Source of the DNA: Rhodomicrobium sp. R_RK_3
GTDB taxonomy: Bacteria > Pseudomonadota > Alphaproteobacteria > Rhizobiales > Rhodomicrobiaceae
Direction of reading: 5' to 3'
DNA length: 64,000 bases
Assembly: GCF_002198715.1 (NCBI RefSeq)
Contig: NZ_MWLK01000008.1
Coordinates: 208,983-272,982, forward strand
Shown: piece by piece, positions 24,260 to 32,964 of the stretch
Layout of the letters: every line of letters starts with the position of its first letter
Position numbering within the stretch: the first letter of the stretch is position 1
Translations under genes and position numbers: made by a program
Notes under the pieces: model-generated
What the model was told of the DNA's origin: nothing
The model's database searches: none
The model's input: only the letters and a program-made list of their open reading frames with translations

Positions 24260-26242
24260 TCAGGCTGCGGCGTCGGCGGGGGCGCCGAGATAGGCTTCGA
24301 TGACGCGCGGATCGCTCTGCACGCGGGAGGGCACGTCCTCGGCGATCTTCTGGCCGAAATCGAGCACCGTCACCGTGTCGCAGATCTTCATCACCACATC
24401 CATGTGGTGCTCGATCAGGATCAGCGTGATGCCCTCCGAGCGGATGCGCTCGATGATGCGCATCAGTTCCTTGATGTCGGGCGCGGTGAGGCCGGCGGCG
24501 GGCTCGTCGAGCAGCAGCAGCACCGGATCGAGCGCCAGCGCGCGGGCGATTTCCAGGAGGCGCTGCTGGCCATAGGCGAGGTTGCGCGCCTGCTCGTCGG
24601 CGACTTTGGCGAGGCCGACGAAATCGAGGATCGAGAGCGCGCGCTTGCGCGCTTCCTGTTCCTCGTGGCGCGAGGCGGCGGTGTTCAGCATCACGCCGGC
24701 CATCGAGGTTTCATAGGTGTGATGCAGGCCGACCAGCACGTTTTCCAGCGCGGTCATCTCGCCGAAAAGCTGGACGTTCTGGAAGGTGCGGGCGATGCCG
24801 AGGCTGGCGATGGCGGAGGGCGTGCGCCCGGCGATCTCCTCGCCGAGAAGCTGGACCGAGCCGGCGGTCGGCTGATAGACGCCGGAGAGCACGTTCATCA
24901 TCGTGCTCTTGCCGGAGCCGTTCGGGCCGATCAGCCCATGCACCGTCGCCCGCTTGACGAGGATATCGACGTTGTTCAGCGCCTTCAGGCCGCCGAACTG
25001 CATCAGGATGCCCTTGACGTTGAGCAGCACCCCGTCCGGCGCCTCGAATTCGCGCGGCTTCCAGACGGTCGAGGCATCGACGACCACCTCGCCGGTGTCG
25101 GCGGCCTCGCGCTTGGGACGCAGGGCGGCGAAGGTCTTGGTCAGGTAGCCGATGATGCCGTCGGGCAGGTAGTAGACGACGAACAGGATCATCAGGCCGA
25201 AGATCGTCAGCCGGTAGTCGGTGACCGATTCCAGCGTCATGGCGAAGGGGAAGAACGCCACGCACAGCGCGCCGGGGATGAGGCGGTTATACTTGTCCGG
25301 CGCGTTGCGGATGAAGGCCGACGCCACGATGACGATGGCGAGCGCCGCGATGAAAGCCGTGAGCACCCGGAACAGGAAGATGTCGCTGAGCAGGTTCGGC
25401 AGATAGACGATGATCGCCGCGCCGACGATCGGCCCGAGCCGCGATTTGCGCCCGCCGAGGATGACGCCGAGCAGGAACAGGATGGTCAGCTCGAAGGAAT
25501 AGGTGTTCGGCGAGATATACTGCTCCGAATAGGTATAGAGCGCGCCGGCGAGACCGGCGAGGGCCGCGCTCACCACCACGGCATAGACCTTGTATCGGTA
25601 GACGTTGACGGCCATGCAGTCCGAGGCGATCGGGCTGTCGCGCAGGGCTTCGAAGGCGCGGCCGAAATGGCTGCGCACGATGCGGTTGATGACCAGCACC
25701 GACAAAGCCGCGCAGATCAGCACGACATAGTAGAACTGCACGTCGCGCGTCGCGTCGACCAGCCCCTTGGCGCCGAACATGGCGAGGAAATCCGGCTTCC
25801 GGAGCGCGATGCCGAGCGGTCCGTTGGTGAGGAAATCCATTTCGTTGATGAGGATCTGCACGATGGTGCCGAAGGCGAGCGTCACCATGGCGAGATACGG
25901 GCCGGTCACCTGCAGGGCGGGCAAGGCGAGCAGCAGCCCGAACAGCGCCGTCACCGCGATGGCCATCGGCACGAGCAGGAAAAAGCCCCAGCTCTTGATC
26001 CAGGGCGCGGCGTCGCCGAACTGGAAGATCATCACGCCCGCCGTGTAGCAGCCGATGCCGAACAGCGCCGCATGGCCGAGCGACACCTCGCCGACATAGC
26101 CGACGACGATGTCGAGGCCGAGCAGCACGATGGCATAGATGCCGATGACGATCAGCAGATGCAGGTAATAGGGGTTCTTGATGACGAGGGGAAAGGCGGC
26201 GAGCGCGGCTAAGACTACGATGGCTCCGATGGCATTGCGCAT
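24260..26242 (-). CDS. Fused LivM permease - LivG ATPase of a branched-chain amino acid type ABC transporter
   Basis: 660 residues in one frame. Residues 1-345 form a LivM-type permease with 8-10 hydrophobic helices (GYVGEVSLGHAALFGIG, the cytoplasmic loop FGRAFEALRDSPIASDCM). After a linker of about 65 residues (with a short further hydrophobic pair) comes a LivG ATPase domain (about 410-655): Walker A GPNGSGKST, LAYGQQRLLEIARAL, Walker B LLLLDEPAAGL, IEHHMD. Start ATG 26242 follows directly after livH (7-base gap); the frame open to 26335 is rejected because it overlaps livH. The fusion enforces 1:1 permease:ATPase stoichiometry. Confidence 0.93.
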   Translation of the reverse strand: MRNAIGAIVVLAALAAFPLVIKNPYYLHLLIVIGIYAIVLLGLDIVVGYVGEVSLGHAALFGIGCYTAGVMIFQFGDAAPWIKSWGFFLLVPMAIAVTALFGLLLALPALQVTGPYLAMVTLAFGTIVQILINEMDFLTNGPLGIALRKPDFLAMFGAKGLVDATRDVQFYYVVLICAALSVLVINRIVRSHFGRAFEALRDSPIASDCMAVNVYRYKVYAVVVSAALAGLAGALYTYSEQYISPNTYSFELTILFLLGVILGGRKSRLGPIVGAAIIVYLPNLLSDIFLFRVLTAFIAALAIVIVASAFIRNAPDKYNRLIPGALCVAFFPFAMTLESVTDYRLTIFGLMILFVVYYLPDGIIGYLTKTFAALRPKREAADTGEVVVDASTVWKPREFEAPDGVLLNVKGILMQFGGLKALNNVDILVKRATVHGLIGPNGSGKSTMMNVLSGVYQPTAGSVQLLGEEIAGRTPSAIASLGIARTFQNVQLFGEMTALENVLVGLHHTYETSMAGVMLNTAASRHEEQEARKRALSILDFVGLAKVADEQARNLAYGQQRLLEIARALALDPVLLLLDEPAAGLTAPDIKELMRIIERIRSEGITLILIEHHMDVVMKICDTVTVLDFGQKIAEDVPSRVQSDPRVIEAYLGAPADAAA

Positions 26243-26249
26243 GATCGTC

Positions 26250-27125
26250 TCAGACCTTCTTGATCGCGGTTTTGCCGAACAGCCCTGCGGGCTTGAGGGC
26301 CAGGACGATGAGCAGCAGCACGAGGCCCGGCACATCCTTATAGCCGGTGGCGATATAAAAACCGGTGAGCGTTTCGATGACGCCCAGCAGCAATCCGCCG
26401 ACGATGGCGCCGAGCGCGCTGTCCAGCCCGCCGATGATGGCGACGGCGAAAGCCTTTAGCGCCAGTACCGAGCCCATCGTCGCGCCGGTCAGCGTAACGG
26501 GGGCGACGAGGATGCCGGCGAAGGCGGCGGTCATCGACGACATCGCGTAGGACAGCGAGATCATCAGATTGGTGTTGATGCCCATCAGGCCGGCGGCGTC
26601 GCGGTCGTTCGAGGTAGCGATCACGGCCTTGCCGTAGATGGACTTGCGGTTGAAGAACTCGACGGCGGCCATCATCGCCAGCGCGCCGATGACGACGAAG
26701 ATCTCCATCGGCAGCACGCGGACGGCGCCGAATTGCAGCGGCACTTCGCTCACCGGCGAGGGAAATTTCAGATCGTCGCGGCCCCAGATGTTCTCCGCCA
26801 TGTTGCGGAAGATGATGCCGAGCGCGATGGTCGCCATGATCCAGCCGAATTCCGACTTGATGCGCATGGCGGGGCGCACCGCCAGCCGCTCGACCACGAG
26901 GCCCTGCGCGAGGCCGAACAGCAGCACGAAGGGGATCATCAAGAGATAGGGCACGCCCATCAAGACCAGCGTCAGCCCGACCATGGCGCCGAGCATCAGC
27001 GCCTCGCCCTGGCCGAAATTGAGCGTGCGCGAGGTGGCGAAGGTGAGCTGGTAGCCGAAGGCGATGGTCGCGTAGATCATGCCGAGGGCGACGCCGCTGA
27101 CGACGAGTTGCAGGAAAATTTCCAT
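26250..27125 (-). CDS. livH: Branched-chain amino acid type ABC transporter, permease LivH
   Basis: 291 residues, multi-spanning. Family motifs: N-terminal LQLVVSGVALGMIYATIAFG, TLNFGQGEALMLGA and the cytoplasmic GKAVIATSNDRDAAGLMGI loop. It pairs with the LivM domain of the fused downstream protein. Separated from livK by a strong hairpin at 27156-27195, the usual arrangement for making binding protein in excess. Confidence 0.95.
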   Translation of the reverse strand: MEIFLQLVVSGVALGMIYATIAFGYQLTFATSRTLNFGQGEALMLGAMVGLTLVLMGVPYLLMIPFVLLFGLAQGLVVERLAVRPAMRIKSEFGWIMATIALGIIFRNMAENIWGRDDLKFPSPVSEVPLQFGAVRVLPMEIFVVIGALAMMAAVEFFNRKSIYGKAVIATSNDRDAAGLMGINTNLMISLSYAMSSMTAAFAGILVAPVTLTGATMGSVLALKAFAVAIIGGLDSALGAIVGGLLLGVIETLTGFYIATGYKDVPGLVLLLIVLALKPAGLFGKTAIKKV

Positions 27126-27155
27126 CGGAAAGCCTTTTGGCGGAAATGGCGGTTC

Positions 27156-27195
27156 GGCGGCGCGCCCGGCAAAATCTGCCGCCGGGCGCGCCGCC
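27156..27195 (-). terminator. Strong hairpin between livK and livH
   Basis: Perfect 15-base arms (GGCGGCGCGCCCGGC and its complement) around a 10-base loop, in the 86-base gap downstream of livK and upstream of livH. No T-run follows. It probably attenuates read-through or protects the livK transcript end from decay. Confidence 0.6.
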
Positions 27196-27211
27196 TTCTC
27201 CGTTCGGAAAC

Positions 27212-28417
27212 TTACTGCTTCAGCTTGGACGGCAGCTTCGAGGACGCCGTCTTGTCGTCGTCATAGGCGTAGACGACGCGGCCGCCCTTGACTTCGCCGA
27301 ACACCGGAATGTTCGAGGTCACCGCCTCATGGTCGGTGGCGGAGAAGGGCTTGTCGTAGAGCTGCACGACGCCTTCGAGCTTCTCGTTCAGGTTCTCCAG
27401 CGCGAGGCGGATCTTGTCGCCATCGGTCGAGCCGGCCTGCTTGATGGCGGCGGCGAGCAGGAACACCGAGTCGTAGCCCTGCGCGGCCGAGACCGGCGAC
27501 AGCATACGGTCGATATTGTACTTCTTCTGATAGGCGGCGATGAACGCCTTGCGCTTATCGGTGCTCGGGGACTGGATGAAGGTCTGCGGCATGCGCGCGC
27601 CTTCCGAGTTCGGCCCGGCATTGTCGATGAAGCTGGCCATCGACAGCGTCCAGCTTCCGATCAGCGGCACCTTCCAGCCGAGCTTCGACATGCCATTGGC
27701 GATCTGGGCCAGTTCCGGCCCGATGCCATAGGTGAGGATCGCTTCGGCTCCGGCTTCCTTGGCCTTGAGGAGCTGCGCGGTCATGTCGACGTCTTTGATG
27801 TTGAACTTCTCGACGGCGACCGGGGTGATGCCCTTCGCCTTCAGGGCGGCTTCCAGGTCGGCGCGGCCGAGCTGGCCGTAATTGGTCGAGTCGGCGAGGA
27901 TGGCGACCTTCTTGAAGCCGCGCTTATCGACGGCCTCGTCGGTGATCATCTTGGCCTGGATCGAATCGGGCGCCGAGATGCGGAACACGAAATTGGCGTC
28001 GTAATCGGGCGCCTTGAATTGCTGCGTGATCGCGGTGCCGGTCGCGACATTGGTGATGACCGGAATCTTGGCGTCCTGGAAGAAGCGCTGCGCGGCCAGC
28101 GCCACGCCGGTATTGATATAGCCGAGCTGGGCGACGACGCCTTCCTTGTTGATCATTTCCTGCGCGATCTGCACGCCGAGTTCGTTCTTGGCCTCGTCAT
28201 CGCGCTCGATCAGCACGAGCTTCTTGCCGTCGACGCCGCCGGCCGCGTTGATCTCCTCGACCGCCAGGCGCGCGCCGTCGCGCATGCTGACGCCCATCGA
28301 GGACGAACCGCCGGTATAAGGGCCGGACAGGCCGATCTTGATGTCCTCGGCTTTGGCCGCGAGCGTGGTTGCCAGCACCGCTGCTGTGGCGATTGCCACA
28401 AATCTTGAGCTCTTCAT
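27212..28417 (-). CDS. livK: Branched-chain amino acid type ABC transporter, periplasmic binding protein
   Basis: 401 residues with a signal peptide ending at AKAE and the type I periplasmic-binding fold (IKIGLSGPYTGGSSSMGVSMRDGARLAVEEINAAGG...). ATG 28417 has GGAGGAG upstream. First gene of the cluster; its promoter is expected in the AT-rich part of 28418-28500. Ligand not predictable: such proteins bind branched-chain or aromatic amino acids, amides or aromatic acids. Confidence 0.93.
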   Translation of the reverse strand: MKSSRFVAIATAAVLATTLAAKAEDIKIGLSGPYTGGSSSMGVSMRDGARLAVEEINAAGGVDGKKLVLIERDDEAKNELGVQIAQEMINKEGVVAQLGYINTGVALAAQRFFQDAKIPVITNVATGTAITQQFKAPDYDANFVFRISAPDSIQAKMITDEAVDKRGFKKVAILADSTNYGQLGRADLEAALKAKGITPVAVEKFNIKDVDMTAQLLKAKEAGAEAILTYGIGPELAQIANGMSKLGWKVPLIGSWTLSMASFIDNAGPNSEGARMPQTFIQSPSTDKRKAFIAAYQKKYNIDRMLSPVSAAQGYDSVFLLAAAIKQAGSTDGDKIRLALENLNEKLEGVVQLYDKPFSATDHEAVTSNIPVFGEVKGGRVVYAYDDDKTASSKLPSKLKQ

Positions 28418-28867
28418 GAGACTCCTCCGCTGATTTATTGTTTTAGCTGGGGCTTATAATCATCTGAAATTACCACAAAATACCAAATTCTGCGATAATC
28501 CCGTGCGGAGCCCGCCTGGCCCATTATGGCAAGCGGGCCTGCGAGGAAGGATTGTCGCAACAGCTCCGGTGCGAAAGGCATACTTTCGCTGGGGGCGTTC
28601 AGGGAGTTCTTCACCAATATCCGCATCCAAGGCGGAAGAATGCGCGCTGCCGGGCCATGATGGAGGCGATGCTGACACAAGGCGGGCAGGCAGAAGAGCC
28701 GGCCAGGGCGTGTCGCAAGCGGGCCTTCCACGCGCCGATCAATTTTCGGTGAGCGCCCGCGACGGGTGTCCCGAGGCAGGCGCGGAAGGCCCCCGAATGT
28801 GGCCGCTGCCTTGGATAAAACGAGATTCGGTGGCCAGGCTGACGCCGGGCGATTGAGGGAAGGGACG
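28418..28867. other. Divergent intergenic region, 450 bases
   Basis: Separates livK (minus) from the deacetylase gene (plus). The first 80 bases beside livK are AT-rich and probably hold its promoter. A GCCCGC/GCGGGC dyad lies at about 28508-28536. No gene, tRNA or known repeat is recognised in the remainder. Confidence 0.5.
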
Positions 28868-29983
28868 ATGACGCAGCCGGTTGATTTCGCCGCGCGCCGA
28901 TATCCGGTCGGGGCCTTGCTGTTTGCCTTGGCGGTCTTCGGCCCGGCCGGCGCGAATGCCGCGGGCGGGGAGGCGGCGCAATGCTGGTCCGATGCCGCGC
29001 TGCACCACCGCGCCGGCGACGAGCGCATCCAGCATAATGTCGCGGCTGCCGTGATCGCGCCGCCAAAGGGTCAGATCACGCCGCGCCCCGCCGCCGGCGA
29101 TGCTGGTCTCGGCGCGGTGCGCCGGGTCGAGCTGCCGCCGGGATCGAAGAAGATCGCGATCACCTTCGATCTCTGCGAGCAGCCGCACGAAATCGCGGGC
29201 TACCAGGGCGCGCTGGTCGATCTGCTGCGCGAGCAGAACGTCAAGGCGACCTTCTTTGCCGGCGGCAAATGGATGCTCAGCCATTCCGAGCGCGCCCAGC
29301 AATTGATGTCCGATCCCCTGTTCGAACTCGGCAATCACTCCTGGGAGCACCGCAATCTGCGCGTCACCCCGGCCGATGTGATGGCGAACGAGATCACCGC
29401 GCCGCAGCTCGCCTATCGCGCGGTGCGCGCCGATCTGGCCGCCAAGCGCTGCACCCGGCCCGGCGACGATGTGCTCGCCGACAAGCGCGCGCCGAAGGAG
29501 ATCAAGCTGTTCCGCTTCCCCTATGGCGCCTGCAATCCGGCCTCGCTGAACGCCGTCGCCGAGCGCGGGCTGACCGCGATCCAGTGGGACGTCTCGGCCG
29601 GCGATCCCTGGCCGAAGATGATGGCGCCGATGATGGTGAAAGCGGTGGTGGCGGGCGTCCGGCCCGGCTCGATCGTGATCTTCCACGCCAATGGCCGCGG
29701 CTGGCACACGCAGGAAGCGCTGCCCGAAATCATCGCCAAGCTGAAGGCCAAAGGCTTTGAATTCGTGACGGTTTCGGAATTGCTTGCCGCCGGCAAGCCG
29801 GTGGTCGACGCGCGCTGCTACAATGCCAAGCCCGGCGACACGGACCGCTACGACATGGTTGGCCTCAATCTGGGCAAGCGCGGCGGCAAACGCCCTGCCA
29901 CCGCCGACCCGTTCGGCCTCGATCCGGACGCAGCGCCGGCCAACCCGCAGACGGGCTGGAAAGCCCGCGCCGAGCCTTATTGA
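28868..29983 (+). CDS. Secreted polysaccharide deacetylase (NodB fold) family protein with altered catalytic motif
   Basis: 371 residues from ATG 28868 (AGGGA upstream; the longer frame to 28766 is not secretory). A signal peptide ends near GANA. The NodB-homology motifs are: motif 1 TFDLCEQ at about 99 (canonical TFDD; the second Asp, a metal ligand, is replaced by Leu), motif 2 HSWEH at 157-161 (both zinc His present) and motif 3 FRFPYGACN at about 216. The C-terminal DCP is followed by a basic tail. The substrate is probably a peptidoglycan or exopolysaccharide amide. Its stop overlaps the GNAT start by one base, so the two are cotranscribed. Confidence 0.85.
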   Translation: MTQPVDFAARRYPVGALLFALAVFGPAGANAAGGEAAQCWSDAALHHRAGDERIQHNVAAAVIAPPKGQITPRPAAGDAGLGAVRRVELPPGSKKIAITFDLCEQPHEIAGYQGALVDLLREQNVKATFFAGGKWMLSHSERAQQLMSDPLFELGNHSWEHRNLRVTPADVMANEITAPQLAYRAVRADLAAKRCTRPGDDVLADKRAPKEIKLFRFPYGACNPASLNAVAERGLTAIQWDVSAGDPWPKMMAPMMVKAVVAGVRPGSIVIFHANGRGWHTQEALPEIIAKLKAKGFEFVTVSELLAAGKPVVDARCYNAKPGDTDRYDMVGLNLGKRGGKRPATADPFGLDPDAAPANPQTGWKARAEPY

Positions 29984-30492
29984 TGGCTGCCGGTCCGGCT
30001 TATGGCCGCGCGCAATATCGACTCGAGGACCGGCCCGAGCTGGAGCTGCGGCTGATGCAGCCGGCCGCCGCCGAAAGCCTCGGCGGCGACCTCGCCGCGA
30101 TGGTGCCCTGGGCGCGCCTCGGCACCAGCCGCGATCAACTGACCGGCTTCCTCTCCGCTTCGGACGACAACAAGCGCAGCTTTTCCATCATCGCGGACGG
30201 CGGCCTCGCGGGGGTGATCGTGGTGCGTTTCCCCTGGCTGTCGGGGCCGTATCTCAATTTGCTCGCCGTGCTCGACGGCCAACGGTCCAAGGGCGTTGGA
30301 CGCGCCGCGCTCGGGTGGTTCGAAGCCGAAGCGCGGGCCGCGGGGGCGCGGAACGCCTTCCTGTGCGTTTCGGCGTTTAACGCGCCGGCTATCGCCTTCT
30401 ACCGCCGCAACGGCTACAGCCAGGCCACAGTACTGGAAGACCTCATAAAAGATGGCGAGGATGAGTTTTTGATGCGGAAAAGGTTGCGGTAA
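29983..30492 (+). CDS. GNAT-family N-acetyltransferase
   Basis: 169 residues from ATG 29983, overlapping the deacetylase stop by one base. Acetyl-CoA binding motif A is visible as LLAVLDGQRSKGVGRAALGWFE, followed by motif B NAFLCVSAFNAPAIAFYRRNGY. Acceptor unknown. Coupling to a polysaccharide deacetylase-like gene suggests opposing or sequential modification of an amino group, but the acetyltransferase has no export signal and would act in the cytosol. Confidence 0.88.
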   Translation: MAAGPAYGRAQYRLEDRPELELRLMQPAAAESLGGDLAAMVPWARLGTSRDQLTGFLSASDDNKRSFSIIADGGLAGVIVVRFPWLSGPYLNLLAVLDGQRSKGVGRAALGWFEAEARAAGARNAFLCVSAFNAPAIAFYRRNGYSQATVLEDLIKDGEDEFLMRKRLR

Positions 30493-30665
30493 GGAGAGGT
30501 TGAGGAAGCAACGCTTAAAAAGGCGAGCCGGCGCAACAGCCTAGCGAGCCCACATGATTTTTTCCGCGAAGGTGGCTTTCAACATTGCGGCTAGCGGCAG
30601 GATTCCCCACATTCAACGCTCATTCAGCTTTAAAATGCAGTATTGTTTCATTCGAGGAGATTGCC

Positions 30666-30761
30666 ATGCGCTTCATTATAGCCACCTTGATGACGAATCT
30701 GATCCTTGCGCTGCTGATTGCCGATGCAATTGCGGGCGACAAACTGGTTTCGCCTCCATGA
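30666..30761 (+). CDS. Possible 31-residue membrane or leader peptide
   Basis: The ATG at 30666 follows a strong ribosome site (CGAGGAGATTGCC). The product MRFIIATLMTNLILALLIA continues to a short polar tail ending VSPP, and so consists of one hydrophobic helix or an uncleaved signal sequence. It lies in the AT-richer island just before the unrecognised membrane protein gene and is convergent with it. Not recognised; small size limits confidence. Confidence 0.4.
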   Translation: MRFIIATLMTNLILALLIADAIAGDKLVSPP

Positions 30762-30786
30762 TCGGCGCATCGCTCCATTGATATGG

Positions 30787-32643
30787 TCATAGCCAGCACT
30801 GAAGATTGAAATCGTTCAATTGCTTTTCGATGCTGTCCTGACGCAACCTGAGCTGGTCCATCCGCGCGTTCCAGCTCGCCTCGTCATAATCCTGGTCTTT
30901 GCGGGTTTCGCCGTGTTTCGCGAGCGCTTCGTCGATGCGCGATTGAGCTTTGCAGAGATGGGGCTTCTTTTTCAGTCTGTCTCGCTTCAAGGATGCGAGG
31001 CGGATCTCGATGGCCGCTCCGGTATCGAGAAAGATAATCCGAGACTTGTTTAGCGCCTCGGCCGTGATGGGCGACTCGGAGTCCGGGGCCGACGGGTGCT
31101 CGAGGCAGTTATATCTTACGCCTGATAAAAGATTCCCCCATTTCTCGAGCTGCTTGGCGAGCTTTTCGCGTCCGACATAGTCCAAATGCTCGGTGAGCTT
31201 GAATGCCATGCCATTCATCGTCTCCAGGTAAACGATCATGAAACGCTTGAAATGAAAGCTCATTTGGCTGCCGCAACTGCTTTCGCCAAATTCCAGATCC
31301 CACATCGATCGCGGCAGGATGATGGCTTTGCGCTGCTGCTGCCAGGACTCAGATCCGCCGAGACGGTATTGGCTCTCTAGAAGCTGGTTTCCCAGATCGA
31401 TCGCGCCGCGATAACCGGCAATCAGTTCGAACACCGACGACCCGCCTTGACCTGCCTGCGCAAGGATAAAGTTCCTCAGCCATTTGACCCTGTAAATGGC
31501 AACCTTGAGAAACGGGCTGGGATTGGTGCCCTGTTCTTTTTCCCAGCTGTTCAAATCCTTCAATGCTGCGGTGGTTTGACCGGAGGCATACAGCAGGAGC
31601 GTTGAGAGTAATGTACCGTAGGGTAGGTGACGGTCGAAACGAGGGCCGGCAGGGTCCGATTCGCTGGGCAGATTAAAATAAGACAGCGCATCCTCTTGCT
31701 CTTGCTCGCAGCTTTTTTTATCCTTTTCAGATTTTATACTGTGGATTTGATCGAGTAACCGTTCCGCATCGCAAATGCGCGTCCAAATATTTATCAAATG
31801 GTCGCGAGCGCTTCCCATGACGGTTCCAGTTAAAGCCGTGCTGCGTTCCGCGGGCAGTTGCACCATTGACCGGAAGATATCGACAAACTTCAGGTCGGCA
31901 ATAAATTCAATGGTCTCGTAACTCCGGTATTCGTGCAGTTTTAACAGACGTTTTCCAAGCGGAGTCGCTAGGCTCTTGGCAAATTGCAGGTCATTGGCGA
32001 GATGTTCTGCCGTGGCGGCATCGGGGCTGGCGCCGATTTCATCGGCATAACGCTTGTCTCGCTCGATCATTTTGTCCCAAGTGGACATCAGCCTCACCAA
32101 AAAGGTCACACGGTCTGTGCCGGAGCCTGAGGACGTCAACTGGAAAGCTGCATCTGCGACGTCAGGCGACTTAGGGAGGGCGGGCGGTGCAGGAGGGGCA
32201 AACTCCAAGCCGCCGCCGCCGAAAGAGATTTTCTGCAGTCTTGCGAACCAGCCGTAACGTTCTTCCGTCACGGTGAGGGTTACGGCAAGGATGCCGACGC
32301 CAACGCCTATCAGGGCTTGCGTGGTTGAAATCGGTGCCGGATGAGGAGGCGGAGCGGCTGCGGCGGGGCGCGGCGGCGCCATCGGCTCGATGAGGATGTA
32401 GTAAATCCAGAAGCCGAAGCCGATCCCGGCGACCCAGGGTAATATTATTGTCTTCAACACGCCTACCAGGCCCGGACCACCGTCGCCGAGGTCCGAACCC
32501 AGCGGAATCAATAAGCAAACGAAAATTGCCGCAGACAAAAGCAGAAAGATGGCTCGCCGCCACCAAAAGGTTGTTTCCGGTTGATATTTCAAGGATAGCG
32601 CCACCAGCAGCGCCAGCATTATGCCGATCCACAAATGGAACAT
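30787..32643 (-). CDS. Unrecognised membrane-anchored protein, 618 residues
   Basis: No family recognised. Three or four hydrophobic helices lie in the first 125 residues (FHLWIGIMLALLVALSL, AIFLLLSAAIFVCLLIPL, IILPWVAGIGFGFWIYYIL, ALIGVGVGILAVTLTV), separated by a Pro/Ala linker. The remaining ~490 residues are soluble, charged and probably helical, with a predicted coiled-coil-like C-terminus (RMDQLRLRQDSIEKQLNDF). Four cysteines are scattered near the C-terminal half. Base composition is clearly lower in GC than the flanking genes and codon use includes AT-rich codons, suggesting acquisition by transfer. Convergent with the small ORF and isolated from other genes, so no context for function. 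Confidence 0.75.
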   Translation of the reverse strand: MFHLWIGIMLALLVALSLKYQPETTFWWRRAIFLLLSAAIFVCLLIPLGSDLGDGGPGLVGVLKTIILPWVAGIGFGFWIYYILIEPMAPPRPAAAAPPPHPAPISTTQALIGVGVGILAVTLTVTEERYGWFARLQKISFGGGGLEFAPPAPPALPKSPDVADAAFQLTSSGSGTDRVTFLVRLMSTWDKMIERDKRYADEIGASPDAATAEHLANDLQFAKSLATPLGKRLLKLHEYRSYETIEFIADLKFVDIFRSMVQLPAERSTALTGTVMGSARDHLINIWTRICDAERLLDQIHSIKSEKDKKSCEQEQEDALSYFNLPSESDPAGPRFDRHLPYGTLLSTLLLYASGQTTAALKDLNSWEKEQGTNPSPFLKVAIYRVKWLRNFILAQAGQGGSSVFELIAGYRGAIDLGNQLLESQYRLGGSESWQQQRKAIILPRSMWDLEFGESSCGSQMSFHFKRFMIVYLETMNGMAFKLTEHLDYVGREKLAKQLEKWGNLLSGVRYNCLEHPSAPDSESPITAEALNKSRIIFLDTGAAIEIRLASLKRDRLKKKPHLCKAQSRIDEALAKHGETRKDQDYDEASWNARMDQLRLRQDSIEKQLNDFNLQCWL

Positions 32644-32964
32644 CGATCAGCTCGCCAGAGTTAATCTACAATTTTGCTAAACGTAATTAATCCAAAGCTC
32701 ATTCCATCAACGAACAGTCCGGAAGACGCACGAATCATCCGGTCGGGGCGAATATGCCCCGTCGATACGCCGGCGCGCAGCGTAGATGGCAATTTCTGAA
32801 TTGCGAGCGGCCTTAAGCTTGTCGAAGTCTTCTCAACTGCTCGAATGGCAAGATAATATTTTTTGAGATCCTAATCAATATTTACGCAGTTCTCAAGCTG
32901 GATAAATGGGCAGGCGAGCGAAATGCCGCCGACCGCACGGCGCATAACTTCAAGCTCGCGTTAT
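32644..32964. other. Lower-GC intergenic region, 321 bases
   Basis: Upstream of the unrecognised membrane protein gene (to its left on the minus strand's 5' side) and downstream of the dipeptide ATPase gene. It contains AT-rich tracts (for example near 32860) and a small CGGGGC/GCCCCG hairpin at 32744-32761. No gene, integrase, tRNA or direct repeat that would mark island ends was found. Confidence 0.5.
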
